A program made the translations under genes and the position numbers. DNA of 64,000 nt from Anaerolineales bacterium UBA5195 (lineage in GTDB: Bacteria > Chloroflexota > Anaerolineae > Anaerolineales > Villigracilaceae). Where the stretch lies: NCBI GenBank assembly GCA_002412925.1, contig DHVZ01000011.1:163228-227227 (forward strand). Direction: 5' to 3'. The notes beneath the pieces are model-generated. The model was not told the DNA's origin. It did not search any database and saw only the letters and a list, made by a program, of their open reading frames with translations. This document shows, piece by piece, positions 7,936-15,932 of this stretch (positions within the stretch are counted from its first letter, which is position 1; each line of letters opens with the position of its first letter).

Positions 7936-8972
7936 CAAGGCGTTTTTGGGTTTATATCGAACAGGAAGAAGGCAAACCCCACCAGGTTTCGTGGGAATTA
8001 TTAGGTGTGGCGCGCCGCCTGGCGGACGAAATTAAAGATGAATTGGAAAAATCCGGTGACACTGCGCTGGTTGAAGGCGTGTTGGTCGGTCACAATGTGG
8101 AAATTATTGCCCGCGAAGCGCTGCACTATGGTGCGGATGCCGTTTATTACGTCGATGACCCGGCGGTCAAGCACTATCTCAACAAGCCGTACACCACCGT
8201 GCTGACCACGCTGGTCAAAAAATATGGGCCGGAAGTGATGCTGGTTGGTGCGACCACCCTGGGCCGCGACCTGGCCGGGGCAGTCGCGACCAGCGTCGGC
8301 ACCGGGCTGACCGCCGATACCACACAGCTGGCGATGGGTTCGCCCAAAGAGGGCGAGAAAAAACTGCTGATGGCGACCCGCCCGGCGTTTGGCGGCAACG
8401 TCATCGCCACCATCCTGTGCCGCAATCACCGCCCGCAGATGGCAACCGTCCGCCCGCGCGTGTTCTCCATGCCAGAACGGCTGGCTGAACCCAAAGGGCA
8501 GGTTGTGCGCGAAGACATCGCTATCACGCCTGAGATGATTAACGCCGAAATTGTGGAATTCCTGACCGACAAGGCGTCCACCGTCAATATCGAATATGCC
8601 GACATCATCGTTTCCGGCGGGCGCGGGTTGGGCAGTCCGAAAGGCTTCGAACTCATCCAAGAACTGGCCGACGAACTGGGCGGCGTGGTCGGCGCCAGCC
8701 GCGCCTGCGTGGACGCTCACTGGATCACCTACGAGCATCAGGTCGGGCAAACTGGCAAGACCGTGCGCCCGAAACTGTACATCGCCGCCGGAATTTCCGG
8801 CGCCATCCAACACAAAGTCGGGATGCAGGAGTCCGATTTCATCCTGGCAATCAACCGCGACCCACATGCCCCCATCTTTGACGTTGCAACGGTGGGCATC
8901 GTGGGCGACCTGTACGAAGTTATCCCGGCCATGATCAAAGAAATTCGGGCGCGCAAAGAGGCAGCAGCATGA
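7932..8972 (+). CDS. fixB: Electron transfer flavoprotein alpha subunit (FixB-type)
   Basis: A 346-residue EtfA. The N-terminal half has the Etf alpha/beta fold, and the C-terminal FAD-binding domain carries IIVSGGRGLGSPKGFEL, VGASRACVDAHWI, YIAAGISGAIQHKVGMQ and INRDPHAPIF, all standard FAD contacts of the family. It overlaps fixA and fixC by 4 nt each (ATGA), so the three are translationally coupled. It acts in the cytoplasm with FixA, passing electrons onward to the FixCX membrane-associated module. Confidence 0.95.
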   Translation: MTRRFWVYIEQEEGKPHQVSWELLGVARRLADEIKDELEKSGDTALVEGVLVGHNVEIIAREALHYGADAVYYVDDPAVKHYLNKPYTTVLTTLVKKYGPEVMLVGATTLGRDLAGAVATSVGTGLTADTTQLAMGSPKEGEKKLLMATRPAFGGNVIATILCRNHRPQMATVRPRVFSMPERLAEPKGQVVREDIAITPEMINAEIVEFLTDKASTVNIEYADIIVSGGRGLGSPKGFELIQELADELGGVVGASRACVDAHWITYEHQVGQTGKTVRPKLYIAAGISGAIQHKVGMQESDFILAINRDPHAPIFDVATVGIVGDLYEVIPAMIKEIRARKEAAA

Positions 8973-10291
8973 CGAACAAAGAGAAACTCAGTTTTGATGT
9001 AATTGTGGTGGGGGCCGGGCTGGCTGGTTCGACAGCGGCAGTCATGGCGGCGCGCGGCGGCTTGAACGTTGTCATGATTGAGCGCGGCGTGACCCCTGGC
9101 AGCAAGAACTACTTCGGCGGCGCGCTCTACACTCATTCGCTGGTCGATATTTACCCCGATTTCTTCGACCGCAAACCGCCGCTGGAACGCCCCGTCACCG
9201 AGACCGGCTTCTGGTTCCTTTCCAAAGACGGCATGGTGCGCATGACTGTGCAGGGCGGTAAAATCAACAGCAACCCCATCGACTCCTACGTCGCCCAGCG
9301 CGCCAAGTTCGATGCCTGGTGGGCCGAGCAAGCCAAAAAAGAAGGCGTGTTCCTGATTCCCAAGACCCTCGTGGTGGATTTCATCCGTGAGGGCGAAAAG
9401 GTCATCGGCGTAGTCACCGATCGGCCGGATGGCGAAATCTACGCCCCGGTGGTCATCGTCTGCGAAGGCGTCAACAACCTGCTGACCCAAAAACTCGGCC
9501 TGATTAAGCACGATTTCAAAGGCAATGCCACCGCACTGGCGGTCAAGCAGTTGATTTCCCTGCCCGCCGAGACCATCAATACCCGCCTGGGGCTGACCAG
9601 CAGCGAGCAGGGGTTGGCGATTTCAGTGGTTGGCGACGTTTCGATGGGCCTGCCTGGCCTGGGATTTCTCTACACCGGTAAAGATTCCATCTCCGTCGGC
9701 CTCGGCGTCACCCTAGACGCGCTGACCGAATCCCAAATCAAGCCTTACGAACTCTTGCAGCGCTACCTGAACCACCCCGTGATTGCCCCGCTGATTGCGG
9801 GCGGCCAACTGATGGAATACGGCGCGCACCTGATTCCAGAAGGCGGCTGGAGCACCATGCCCCAGCTCTACACCCACGGCGCAATGGTGGCCGGCGACGC
9901 CGCCTCGATGGTCAACGCCATGCACTGGGAAGGCACCAACATGGCGATTACCGCCGGCAAGGCCGCTGGTGAGACTGCCGTGGAAGCTCACAAAAAAGGC
10001 GATTTCTCTGCCAGCGCGCTCTCGGCCTATCGCACCCGGCTTGGAAACACCTTCGTTCTCAAGGATTTGCGCCAGTACCGCAACATGGCGCGCTTCCTGC
10101 ATAATCACCCTGAATTTATGGACGTGTATCCGAACTTCCTGAATGACGCGCTTGGCATGTTCTTCACCGGCTTTGGCAAGCCCAAGAAACAGCTTTACGG
10201 CGATATTTTCAAATCCCTGACCAACCGCCGCCCCCTGCTGAAAGCGGTTGGCGATATTGTTGCTTTCGGCAGGACTATTATGGGTATCTAA
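8969..10291 (+). CDS. fixC: FixC-like flavoprotein (ETF:quinone oxidoreductase family)
   Basis: A 440-residue FAD protein with an N-terminal Rossmann motif VVGAGLAGSTAAVMAARGG and a second FAD motif, GAMVAGDAASMVNAMHWEG, in the C-terminal half. It belongs to the geranylgeranyl reductase/ETF-QO superfamily. Its length and the separate ferredoxin gene downstream match bacterial FixC rather than the fused mitochondrial ETF-QO. It is expected to take electrons from FixAB and hand them to quinone together with FixX. It is followed after 17 nt by fixX. Confidence 0.93.
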   Translation: MTNKEKLSFDVIVVGAGLAGSTAAVMAARGGLNVVMIERGVTPGSKNYFGGALYTHSLVDIYPDFFDRKPPLERPVTETGFWFLSKDGMVRMTVQGGKINSNPIDSYVAQRAKFDAWWAEQAKKEGVFLIPKTLVVDFIREGEKVIGVVTDRPDGEIYAPVVIVCEGVNNLLTQKLGLIKHDFKGNATALAVKQLISLPAETINTRLGLTSSEQGLAISVVGDVSMGLPGLGFLYTGKDSISVGLGVTLDALTESQIKPYELLQRYLNHPVIAPLIAGGQLMEYGAHLIPEGGWSTMPQLYTHGAMVAGDAASMVNAMHWEGTNMAITAGKAAGETAVEAHKKGDFSASALSAYRTRLGNTFVLKDLRQYRNMARFLHNHPEFMDVYPNFLNDALGMFFTGFGKPKKQLYGDIFKSLTNRRPLLKAVGDIVAFGRTIMGI

Positions 10292-10308
10292 AAGAAAGGT
10301 AGAATCTG

Positions 10309-10629
10309 ATGACCACAAACACGGCTCCAGAAACCAATGACCTGCCCGAAGTCTACATCGACGACATTTTGATGTCGCTCAAGTATTTTGCCGATGAACA
10401 CGAAGCCCACCTGAAAATCATCGACCCGCAGGTGTGCATTAACTGCAAAGGCCAGCCCTGCCTTAAGTTCTGCCCGGTTGGCGCGTACCGCACCCAGGAT
10501 GGCGGCACGGTGCAAATCGCCTTCCAATCTTGCATCGAATGCGGCACCTGCCGGGTGATGTGTCCGCCCAAAAACGTTTCATGGAAACTGCCGCGCGGAG
10601 GTTTTGGAGTCTCTTACAAGTTTGGATAA
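10309..10629 (+). CDS. fixX: FixX-like ferredoxin
   Basis: A 106-residue protein with cysteine groups VCINCKGQPCLKFCPVGAY and SCIECGTCRVMCPP, the pattern of FixX and of the ETF-QO C-terminal ferredoxin domain (one confident [4Fe-4S]; the second group could be complete or partial). It is the last gene of the operon and partner of FixC. AGAAAGG lies just before the start, and a strong hairpin terminator follows the stop. Confidence 0.92.
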   Translation: MTTNTAPETNDLPEVYIDDILMSLKYFADEHEAHLKIIDPQVCINCKGQPCLKFCPVGAYRTQDGGTVQIAFQSCIECGTCRVMCPPKNVSWKLPRGGFGVSYKFG

Positions 10630-10654
10630 GCCTCTGTTGCTTACCAGACTCCAT

Positions 10655-10697
10655 CGCGCCACGTCCTGGAAAAGGGCGTGGCGCGTTTTTTGTTTTT
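10655..10697 (+). terminator. Rho-independent terminator of fixABCX
   Basis: Stem CGCGCCACGTCC / GGGCGTGGCGCG (with one G-U or mismatch near the loop TGGAAAA), followed by TTTTTTGTTTTT. It begins 25 nt after the fixX stop. Confidence 0.85.
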
Positions 10698-10731
10698 CGC
10701 TGGCAGAGCGCCTTGCTCGTCCTACCGATTT

Positions 10732-12324
10732 TTACCGTTGAATTTCGTTGACCGGGTTCTTCCCGTTCCAGGCCTCGATGACTTTGCCGTTGCGCGTGAG
10801 CCAGCCATCGTATTCCACGTTGTTGCCGCTGGGCAGATAGCCATCCAGCATAAAAGGCGCCTGGGGGTCATCGGCAGGGATCCACAGGCCGTTGTAACGC
10901 CGCGCAAGATGCAGGTGGGCTGCGTTTGACAGACCGCCTTCACAGGAGGGATGCCCGATCCTGTCGCCTGCCTGGAGGTAGCTGCCTGCCTGCACGCGTT
11001 CGCGGCTTTCGATGTGCATGTATAGAATCGTCCAGCCGGTCTGCTCCAGGCCGTCGCCGTCCAGGTCTTGGACCACTGCGCCGTTTTTGGCGCGCAGGAT
11101 CAAGCCGGGGGCCACGGCTGTCACCCAGGCATCGGTGGTTCCACAGCCAATCGGTTCGCCGGGCGGGGCGAAGTCGAGCGCGGCCCAGGCCGAACCCTGG
11201 TCCCAACCGGCGTGCGGCCCACCGGTGAACTGCCAGATTTCGCCGGAAAGAAAGGGCAGGCTGAATGGAGGCTGCGCCAGCCCGGCGGGGAGCAGCGGCT
11301 CGATGGCCCAATCGAAAGGATAACCGAACATCGTACTGTAGGTGGCGAACAAACCCTTGGGGCCGGTATCAATTGTCCAGGTGGCCTGGGTGTCGAGTTC
11401 GGCGAAAACGTGCTGCACTGCCGCTGTACCGGGATTGATCCCCGGCTGGGGGATGATTTCGGAGCCATCGGCCAGGCTCCAGGTTGTTACCTTGCCTTCC
11501 TTCCAGCGGTAAAAGCCCTGGTTGAGCATATCTGCCGTCCAGGTCAGTTGGCGGTACAGCCCCTGATGGAAATCATCCACGTAGCCGATGGGGTCGTACA
11601 AGGTGGATGGCGCCGGGTTGGGGTTGGTCACCCACTGGGCGCGGTATTCGAGCATGGCCAGCAGCAGCCGCGGGTTGACCGAGTAATTGTGCGCCACTTT
11701 GATGACAATTTGCGCTCCGGTCAGCGTTTCGCCGTCCACATCTTGCGTGTAATATGCAAGATAGCCGCCCTGTTTTTGGACAAAGGCGTTGACATCGAGC
11801 AGGGCGCTCAGCGGCCCGTAAATGATTTCCGAATCGGGCAGGATTTTAAAATAGTCTGCCGTGGAAAGCTGCGGGGCGGGGGCAAAGATGGGGGCCTGCT
11901 CGGTGGCGAGGAGCGGGATGATCAGCGTGTCGCCGGGGTAGATGATCGAGTCGACTCCCAGGTTATTGGTTGAGAGCAGTTCATTGACCGTGATCCCAAA
12001 CTGGTTGGCGATCGAGGCCGGGTAATCACCCGGTTGGACGGTATACGCCAGTGGGCCAGGTGTGGCAGTCGGCAGGAATTCCTGGGCGGCGTCAGCCGGG
12101 ACGGGCGTGAAGGTGGGCAGGAGCGGCAGGTTGGCTGTCGGGCTGGCAATCGGCTGCCCTGGAATGCGCGTGGGCGGCAGGTAGGTCATGACCGGCGCAG
12201 CGGTGGGCAGGTTGGGGTTGGCGATGGGCGCGGGAGGGGTGAAATTTGGGTTCACCGGCGCGGCGCGGGTGCAGGAAGCGAGGAGAGCCGTGAGAAGCAA
12301 GAAGTGAGCAGGGAGTGAGCGCAT
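10732..12324 (-). CDS. LysM and M23-peptidase lipoprotein (paralogue 3)
   Basis: Lipobox LLASCTR (Cys about residue 18), a Pro/Thr-rich spacer to about 90, and LysM around 95-142 (VQPGDYPASIANQFGITVNE and IIYPGDTLIIP). A helical middle domain follows (LTGAQIVIKVAHNYSVNPRL matching paralogues 1 and 2), then a C-terminal M23 domain with GGPHAGWDQGSAWAALDFAP, DLDGDGLEQTGW and AAHLHLARRYNGLW. It is separated from the other two copies by the fix operon, so the family was probably duplicated before that operon inserted or was retained (inference). It should be surface-anchored peptidoglycan hydrolase or binding protein. Confidence 0.8.
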   Translation of the reverse strand: MRSLPAHFLLLTALLASCTRAAPVNPNFTPPAPIANPNLPTAAPVMTYLPPTRIPGQPIASPTANLPLLPTFTPVPADAAQEFLPTATPGPLAYTVQPGDYPASIANQFGITVNELLSTNNLGVDSIIYPGDTLIIPLLATEQAPIFAPAPQLSTADYFKILPDSEIIYGPLSALLDVNAFVQKQGGYLAYYTQDVDGETLTGAQIVIKVAHNYSVNPRLLLAMLEYRAQWVTNPNPAPSTLYDPIGYVDDFHQGLYRQLTWTADMLNQGFYRWKEGKVTTWSLADGSEIIPQPGINPGTAAVQHVFAELDTQATWTIDTGPKGLFATYSTMFGYPFDWAIEPLLPAGLAQPPFSLPFLSGEIWQFTGGPHAGWDQGSAWAALDFAPPGEPIGCGTTDAWVTAVAPGLILRAKNGAVVQDLDGDGLEQTGWTILYMHIESRERVQAGSYLQAGDRIGHPSCEGGLSNAAHLHLARRYNGLWIPADDPQAPFMLDGYLPSGNNVEYDGWLTRNGKVIEAWNGKNPVNEIQR

Positions 12325-12343
12325 GGAAGGGATTGTACCAAAG

Positions 12344-13621
12344 TCAGCACTGATTTTTCAACCACTGGTTCCATTGCTGGTTGAAATCCTTGAACTCGAT
12401 CCCAAAGGCCTCTTTCAAGGCTTTTTTGAAATCGCTGGTCTTGTCGAGCGCCTCAGCCAGTTTCCAGAAACCCTCCAACCCGCCAAATTTTGAGGTCACA
12501 AAGCTGACCAGGGCGTGAGAGTAGGCATAGGCCAGGCCGGTATCCTTGTCCAAATTGGTCATGTGCATCAAGTCTTGTTTGGCAACCGCCCCGCTTTCGT
12601 CGAGAATTGGGATGACCGTTCCGGAGCGGTAGGCATGGCAGGCATAGCGCAGGTTGCCGGGAGCCTCGGAAATGTATTCGGCCAGGCCCTCGCTCATCCA
12701 ATCGGCCAACCGGCCGGCGTTTTCATAATTGCGCGCATGGGCCATGTGGGTGTATTCATGGGTCAGGGTTAACTGCAGGGTCCCGTCCCAGCCCAGGTCG
12801 GGGTCGTAATAGGAATAGGCGAAGGAATTGGGCGCGTAAATGTGAATCAGGTCGCCGCCATCTGCGTCGCCGCCTTTGGAATACCAGGCGATGGCGCTCA
12901 TCGCCCCGAAGCGGTCCAGCGCGTAAACGGGCACAATCCGCACCTTGGCTTTCTCTGCGGGAACTTTCCCGAGCCGGTCAGCCACCTGCTGGCGGGCGGT
13001 TTCCATCATTTCGATGATTTTCGGGTTGACATCTTCGGCCCAGGGGTAGGTGACGAAGGTGAAATGTTCTGTTTCGGTGGTGACCGCCTCCCCGATATGC
13101 TCCAGGGTTGGCTCGGTCAGCACCCAGCGCCCATCGACAGGACGGAAGGGCCAGTCGGCCTGCCAGCCATCTTCGTCTTCGAAATGGGCGATGACATACC
13201 CCAGCTCGCGGCGCTGGATGTCAAGCAGGATATTCTTGGATTCGTACTGGCCCGCAAAGGAGGACTTTTGATACTCATCCAACCGGCTGCGGACAATTCG
13301 CCGGAAGGGCTTGTTTTCCTGGTCAACGGCTTGTTCGAGCAGTTCGGGCTTGTTCTCGTTGTACGCCTGCGCATACAGATTCAGGGAAGCCTGGATTCCG
13401 GCGCGGATCTGATCGTCGCTGAAGGCTTCAGCCGGGTTGACCTCGGGGGCTGGGGGCGCGGGCGTGGCTGTGACCACCAGGATTTGCGGGGTCGGGGTGA
13501 CGACGACATAACCTGGCTCGGGAGGTGAAAATTCGCGCAGGACGGTTTTGCAGGCTAACTGGCTCGATCCAAGCATGAGCAAAGCCGCCAGCCAGGGAAA
13601 CAAGGTCTTGGAGGTTTTCAT
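12344..13621 (-). CDS. Peptidase MA-like (gluzincin) lipoprotein
   Basis: Signal peptide with a probable lipobox SQLAC (Cys about residue 24) and a short TPTP-type spacer. A 90-150 region is reminiscent of a nuclear-transport-factor-like or stress fold. A metalloprotease domain follows with the zinc motif HEYTH in LTLTHEYTHMAHARNYENA and the downstream Glu in WMSEGLAEYISE, as in the peptidase MA family. It is predicted to be extracytoplasmic and anchored. Start: AAAGGAA lies about 6 nt before ATG. It lies 19 nt upstream of the LysM-M23 gene on the same strand, so the two are probably cotranscribed. Its substrate is unknown. Confidence 0.75.
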   Translation of the reverse strand: MKTSKTLFPWLAALLMLGSSQLACKTVLREFSPPEPGYVVVTPTPQILVVTATPAPPAPEVNPAEAFSDDQIRAGIQASLNLYAQAYNENKPELLEQAVDQENKPFRRIVRSRLDEYQKSSFAGQYESKNILLDIQRRELGYVIAHFEDEDGWQADWPFRPVDGRWVLTEPTLEHIGEAVTTETEHFTFVTYPWAEDVNPKIIEMMETARQQVADRLGKVPAEKAKVRIVPVYALDRFGAMSAIAWYSKGGDADGGDLIHIYAPNSFAYSYYDPDLGWDGTLQLTLTHEYTHMAHARNYENAGRLADWMSEGLAEYISEAPGNLRYACHAYRSGTVIPILDESGAVAKQDLMHMTNLDKDTGLAYAYSHALVSFVTSKFGGLEGFWKLAEALDKTSDFKKALKEAFGIEFKDFNQQWNQWLKNQC

Positions 13622-13687
13622 GAAATTCCTTTCAATCTAAATCTGAGCCTCCCCCGATTTTTATGATTTTAACCTGGGCGGTTCCCC

Positions 13688-13718
13688 CCTCTCCCGGTGG
13701 GAGAAGACAGGGTGAGGA
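13688..13718. repeat. Short CCCTCTCCC-type repeat
   Basis: TCTCCC-ggt-GGGAGA (13690-13704) followed by ACAGGGTGAGGAT. It resembles the element at 23268-23306. The wider gap 13622-13953 otherwise holds only two terminators; no gene is seen in it. Confidence 0.45.
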
Positions 13719-13775
13719 TTTTGTCCGATAAACCGAAATCCTATTTGGGAGGTAGCAACGGGGATAATTTTACTG

Positions 13776-13810
13776 GAAAAACAAAAAAATCCCGGCCCCA
13801 GGTCGGGATT
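13776..13810 (-). terminator. Second Rho-independent terminator downstream of the CBS gene
   Basis: On the minus strand AATCCCG (13810-13804) pairs with CGGGATT (13794-13788), followed by TTTTT and a further T-rich run. It acts as a back-up to the hairpin at 13867-13926. Confidence 0.65.
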
Positions 13811-13866
13811 GAAATGAGCCTAATTAGGATAGGCAGAGGGGGTGAACGAACTTTAATGGCGCTTCG

Positions 13867-13926
13867 AAAAAAACGTCCCGAAGGTTTTGGCAGGCGCTCA
13901 AATTACTCGGAAAAACCTTCGGGACG
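13867..13926 (-). terminator. Rho-independent terminator of the CBS-domain gene
   Basis: Perfect 15-bp arms CGTCCCGAAGGTTTT (13926-13912) and its complement (13888-13874), with a 23-nt loop, followed by seven U on the minus strand (13873-13867). It starts 27 nt after the stop of the CBS gene. Confidence 0.8.
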
Positions 13927-13953
13927 GCGCTCAAAGAGCAGGGATAAGCTTTT

Positions 13954-14400
13954 TTAGCGCAGGATACTCAGCCCTTCGATGTATTCTTGCAGGCCGCTGA
14001 TCTCGTTTTCCTTATCGGCGATCACGGATTGAACCACATCCCCAATCGAGATTATCCCGGTCAGGTGGCCATTTTCGACAACCGGCAGGTGCCGGATGTG
14101 GTGATTGGTCATCAGGGCCATGCATTGCTCCAGGGTCGTTTCTGGCTTGACCGTGATCATATCTTCAGTCATGATTTCTTTAACCTGCGTCTTCCGGGAA
14201 TCGAGCCCTTTCAGAACGATTTTGCGGGCATAATCGCGCTCTGTGCAAATGCCAACGATCCGCTCTCCCTCCGTTACCAGCAACGCGCCGATATTTTTAG
14301 CGGCCATCATCTCAACGGCGCGGTAAACCGTTTCGGTGGCGCCCACGGAATAAGTCTCTTTGTTTCCCTTTGCTTTGATTAAATCGCGAACAGTGATCAT
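13954..14400 (-). CDS. CBS-domain-pair protein
   Basis: A 148-residue protein made of two CBS motifs (about residues 8-62 and 75-130; AAKNIGALLVTEGERIVGIC and MTNHHIRHLPVVENGHLTGI). This is a stand-alone Bateman module that typically binds adenine nucleotides or NAD-related ligands. It is located after the formate dehydrogenase gene block but separated from fdhD by a terminator, so it is probably expressed on its own. AGGAGA lies upstream of ATG 14400. A sensor role for energy state is inferred; no partner is identified. Confidence 0.88.
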   Translation of the reverse strand: MITVRDLIKAKGNKETYSVGATETVYRAVEMMAAKNIGALLVTEGERIVGICTERDYARKIVLKGLDSRKTQVKEIMTEDMITVKPETTLEQCMALMTNHHIRHLPVVENGHLTGIISIGDVVQSVIADKENEISGLQEYIEGLSILR

Positions 14401-14491
14401 GGCTCAATCTCCTTAATTTCTGCAAAACTGATAAGTGGCTGGCATGCATAAGATGCCTGATCTTATTTTACGACATTCGGTGGGAAAAAAC

Positions 14492-14528
14492 AAAAACCTT
14501 TTCCCGGAAAATTCGGAAAAGGTTTTTT
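14492..14528 (-). terminator. Rho-independent terminator after fdhD
   Basis: AAAAAACCTTTTCC (14528-14515 on the minus strand) pairs with GGAAAAGGTTTTT (14504-14492). It lies 30 nt after the fdhD stop and marks the end of the formate dehydrogenase operon. Confidence 0.8.
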
Positions 14529-14557
14529 AATTCAGTTGGAGAGCAGCAATTGTGAGC

Positions 14558-15358
14558 TTACTTTGCTATGACGGCAAATATGTTTTGGGTGGTTTGTAAA
14601 ATGCGCTCCGGGTGAGCGTAGACGATGAACTGGTCACGATGGGCATAGCCGAGCAGGGTGATGCCCCACTTCTCGGCCAGTTTCACCGAGAGGGAACTGG
14701 CCGAAGTGCGCGAGATAACGATTGGCGCGCCAATCCGGGCCGCTTTCTGAATCATTTCCGAGCTGATTCGCCCGGTGGTGACCAAAACCTTGCGGGCGGG
14801 TTGCAGGTTCTCCAGCACGCATTTCCCGGCGATTTTATCCAGCGAGTTGTGCCGGCCGACATCTTCGGCCCAGGTAACCACGTTTTCGCCGTCGGTCAGA
14901 ATGGAAGTATGCACACCGCCCACCGACCGGTACAGGCTTTGGGTTTCGAGCAGGGTTTCCGTGTGGTTCTGGATTTTCTCGGGCGAAATCAACCAGCCAT
15001 TTTTAAGTTCAGGATGCAGTTGTTCGAGGATGACCGCGGTCGCGCCGCCGGTACAACCGGTTGTCCGCCGCCAATCTTTAGGCTGCTCAACCGCATGGTT
15101 CAGCCAGACATCGACATTATCGCCTTGCTGGCAAACCTGTACCAATTCGATTTCAGTCTTGCTCTTCAGCACGCCTTCGTTGAATAGGAATCCAACCGCC
15201 AGGGCCTCCAGATCAACAGGTGTACACATCAAGGTTAACCAAACCTGCCCATTGACGGTCAATGAGACAGGTGTTTCGGTGATGACACCCTTCTCCAGCG
15301 GTTCCCACTTCCCGGCGCTGTAGCGCAGGAATTTCGGCTGGCCAGTTTCAGATTTCAT
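14558..15358 (-). CDS. fdhD: Formate dehydrogenase accessory sulfurtransferase FdhD
   Basis: A FdhD/NarQ family protein of 266 residues, which transfers sulfur to the molybdenum/tungsten-bisPGD cofactor of formate dehydrogenases. Visible motifs: VNGQVWLTLMCTPVDLEALAVG, VGRHNSLDKIAGKC, and VLVTTGRISSEMIQKAARIG near the C-terminus. The usual catalytic CxxC region reads RTTGCTGGATAV here, with only one cysteine, a variant worth noting. Start ATG 15358 follows the ferritin-like gene's stop by 8 nt with GGGGAGG upstream; a longer in-frame start at 15451 would overlap that gene by 85 nt. Its context directly behind fdhA supports its role in maturing that enzyme. Confidence 0.9.
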   Translation of the reverse strand: MKSETGQPKFLRYSAGKWEPLEKGVITETPVSLTVNGQVWLTLMCTPVDLEALAVGFLFNEGVLKSKTEIELVQVCQQGDNVDVWLNHAVEQPKDWRRTTGCTGGATAVILEQLHPELKNGWLISPEKIQNHTETLLETQSLYRSVGGVHTSILTDGENVVTWAEDVGRHNSLDKIAGKCVLENLQPARKVLVTTGRISSEMIQKAARIGAPIVISRTSASSLSVKLAEKWGITLLGYAHRDQFIVYAHPERILQTTQNIFAVIAK

Positions 15359-15366
15359 CCGCAGAC

Positions 15367-15849
15367 TTAACCTCCCCAGGGCATCTGGGCGTACTTCTCG
15401 AAGGCCTGGTCGTGCATCTTTTTGAACAAGCGCTCGTGACCGCTTTCCCATTGGCTGAGCATGGTCAGGATTTCCTTGGCCTGGCCTTCAGCTTTCCCGG
15501 CGGCCATTTCGTAAAATTCGGCAAAGTCGCGTTCGATCAGGTAGGCCATGCGCAGGACGGGCAGGTCGGCCACCATCGCCTCGGCAACTGTATCCACGAT
15601 GCTCTGGCTTTCGGCGCGGTCGGCAAAGAACCCGGCTTGGGGCAATTCGGGTGACTTCGCGGCAACACCGGCGTTGAGCGCGGCAATCTGGGCGGAGATG
15701 AATTCGATATGACGTTGTTCTTCTTCGGCAATCGCTTTGAAGGCGCTTTGCGCGGCGGCGTTTTGCAGGCGTTCGGCGTTTTCGCTAAAGAAACGTTTGC
15801 CTTCGTGTTCGCGCTCGAGGGCGTATTCGAGAATCTTGAGGATGTCCAT
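15367..15849 (-). CDS. Ferritin-like/rubrerythrin-type diiron protein
   Basis: A 160-residue all-helical protein with the diiron pattern of the ferritin-like fold: ALEREHEGKRFF (first Glu), AIAEEEQRHIEFI (ExxH), YLIERDFAEFYEMAAGK (Glu) and LSQWESGHERLFKKM (ExxH). It has no rubredoxin domain. Such proteins handle peroxide or iron under anaerobic conditions. It sits between fdhA and fdhD, so it may protect the oxygen-sensitive selenoenzyme (inference). An 83-nt spacer upstream carries a GGGGCGC/GCGCCCC inverted repeat. GGAGAAAC precedes the start. Confidence 0.85.
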   Translation of the reverse strand: MDILKILEYALEREHEGKRFFSENAERLQNAAAQSAFKAIAEEEQRHIEFISAQIAALNAGVAAKSPELPQAGFFADRAESQSIVDTVAEAMVADLPVLRMAYLIERDFAEFYEMAAGKAEGQAKEILTMLSQWESGHERLFKKMHDQAFEKYAQMPWGG

Positions 15850-15932
15850 GTTTCTCCTTATCTATAAAGCAGGGGCGCAGCGAACCGGTTCTGGAATGAA
15901 TCCTGCACCGTTCCGCCGCGCCCCCAATACGA

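Noticed and set aside
11068..11973. Open frame of about 300 codons on the plus strand
   Set aside because: Antisense to the LysM-M23 gene at 10732-12324; composition is of a shadow frame.
14558..15451. fdhD starting at 15451
   Set aside because: Would overlap the ferritin-like gene by 85 nt; the ATG at 15358 fits the family start and has its own ribosome site.
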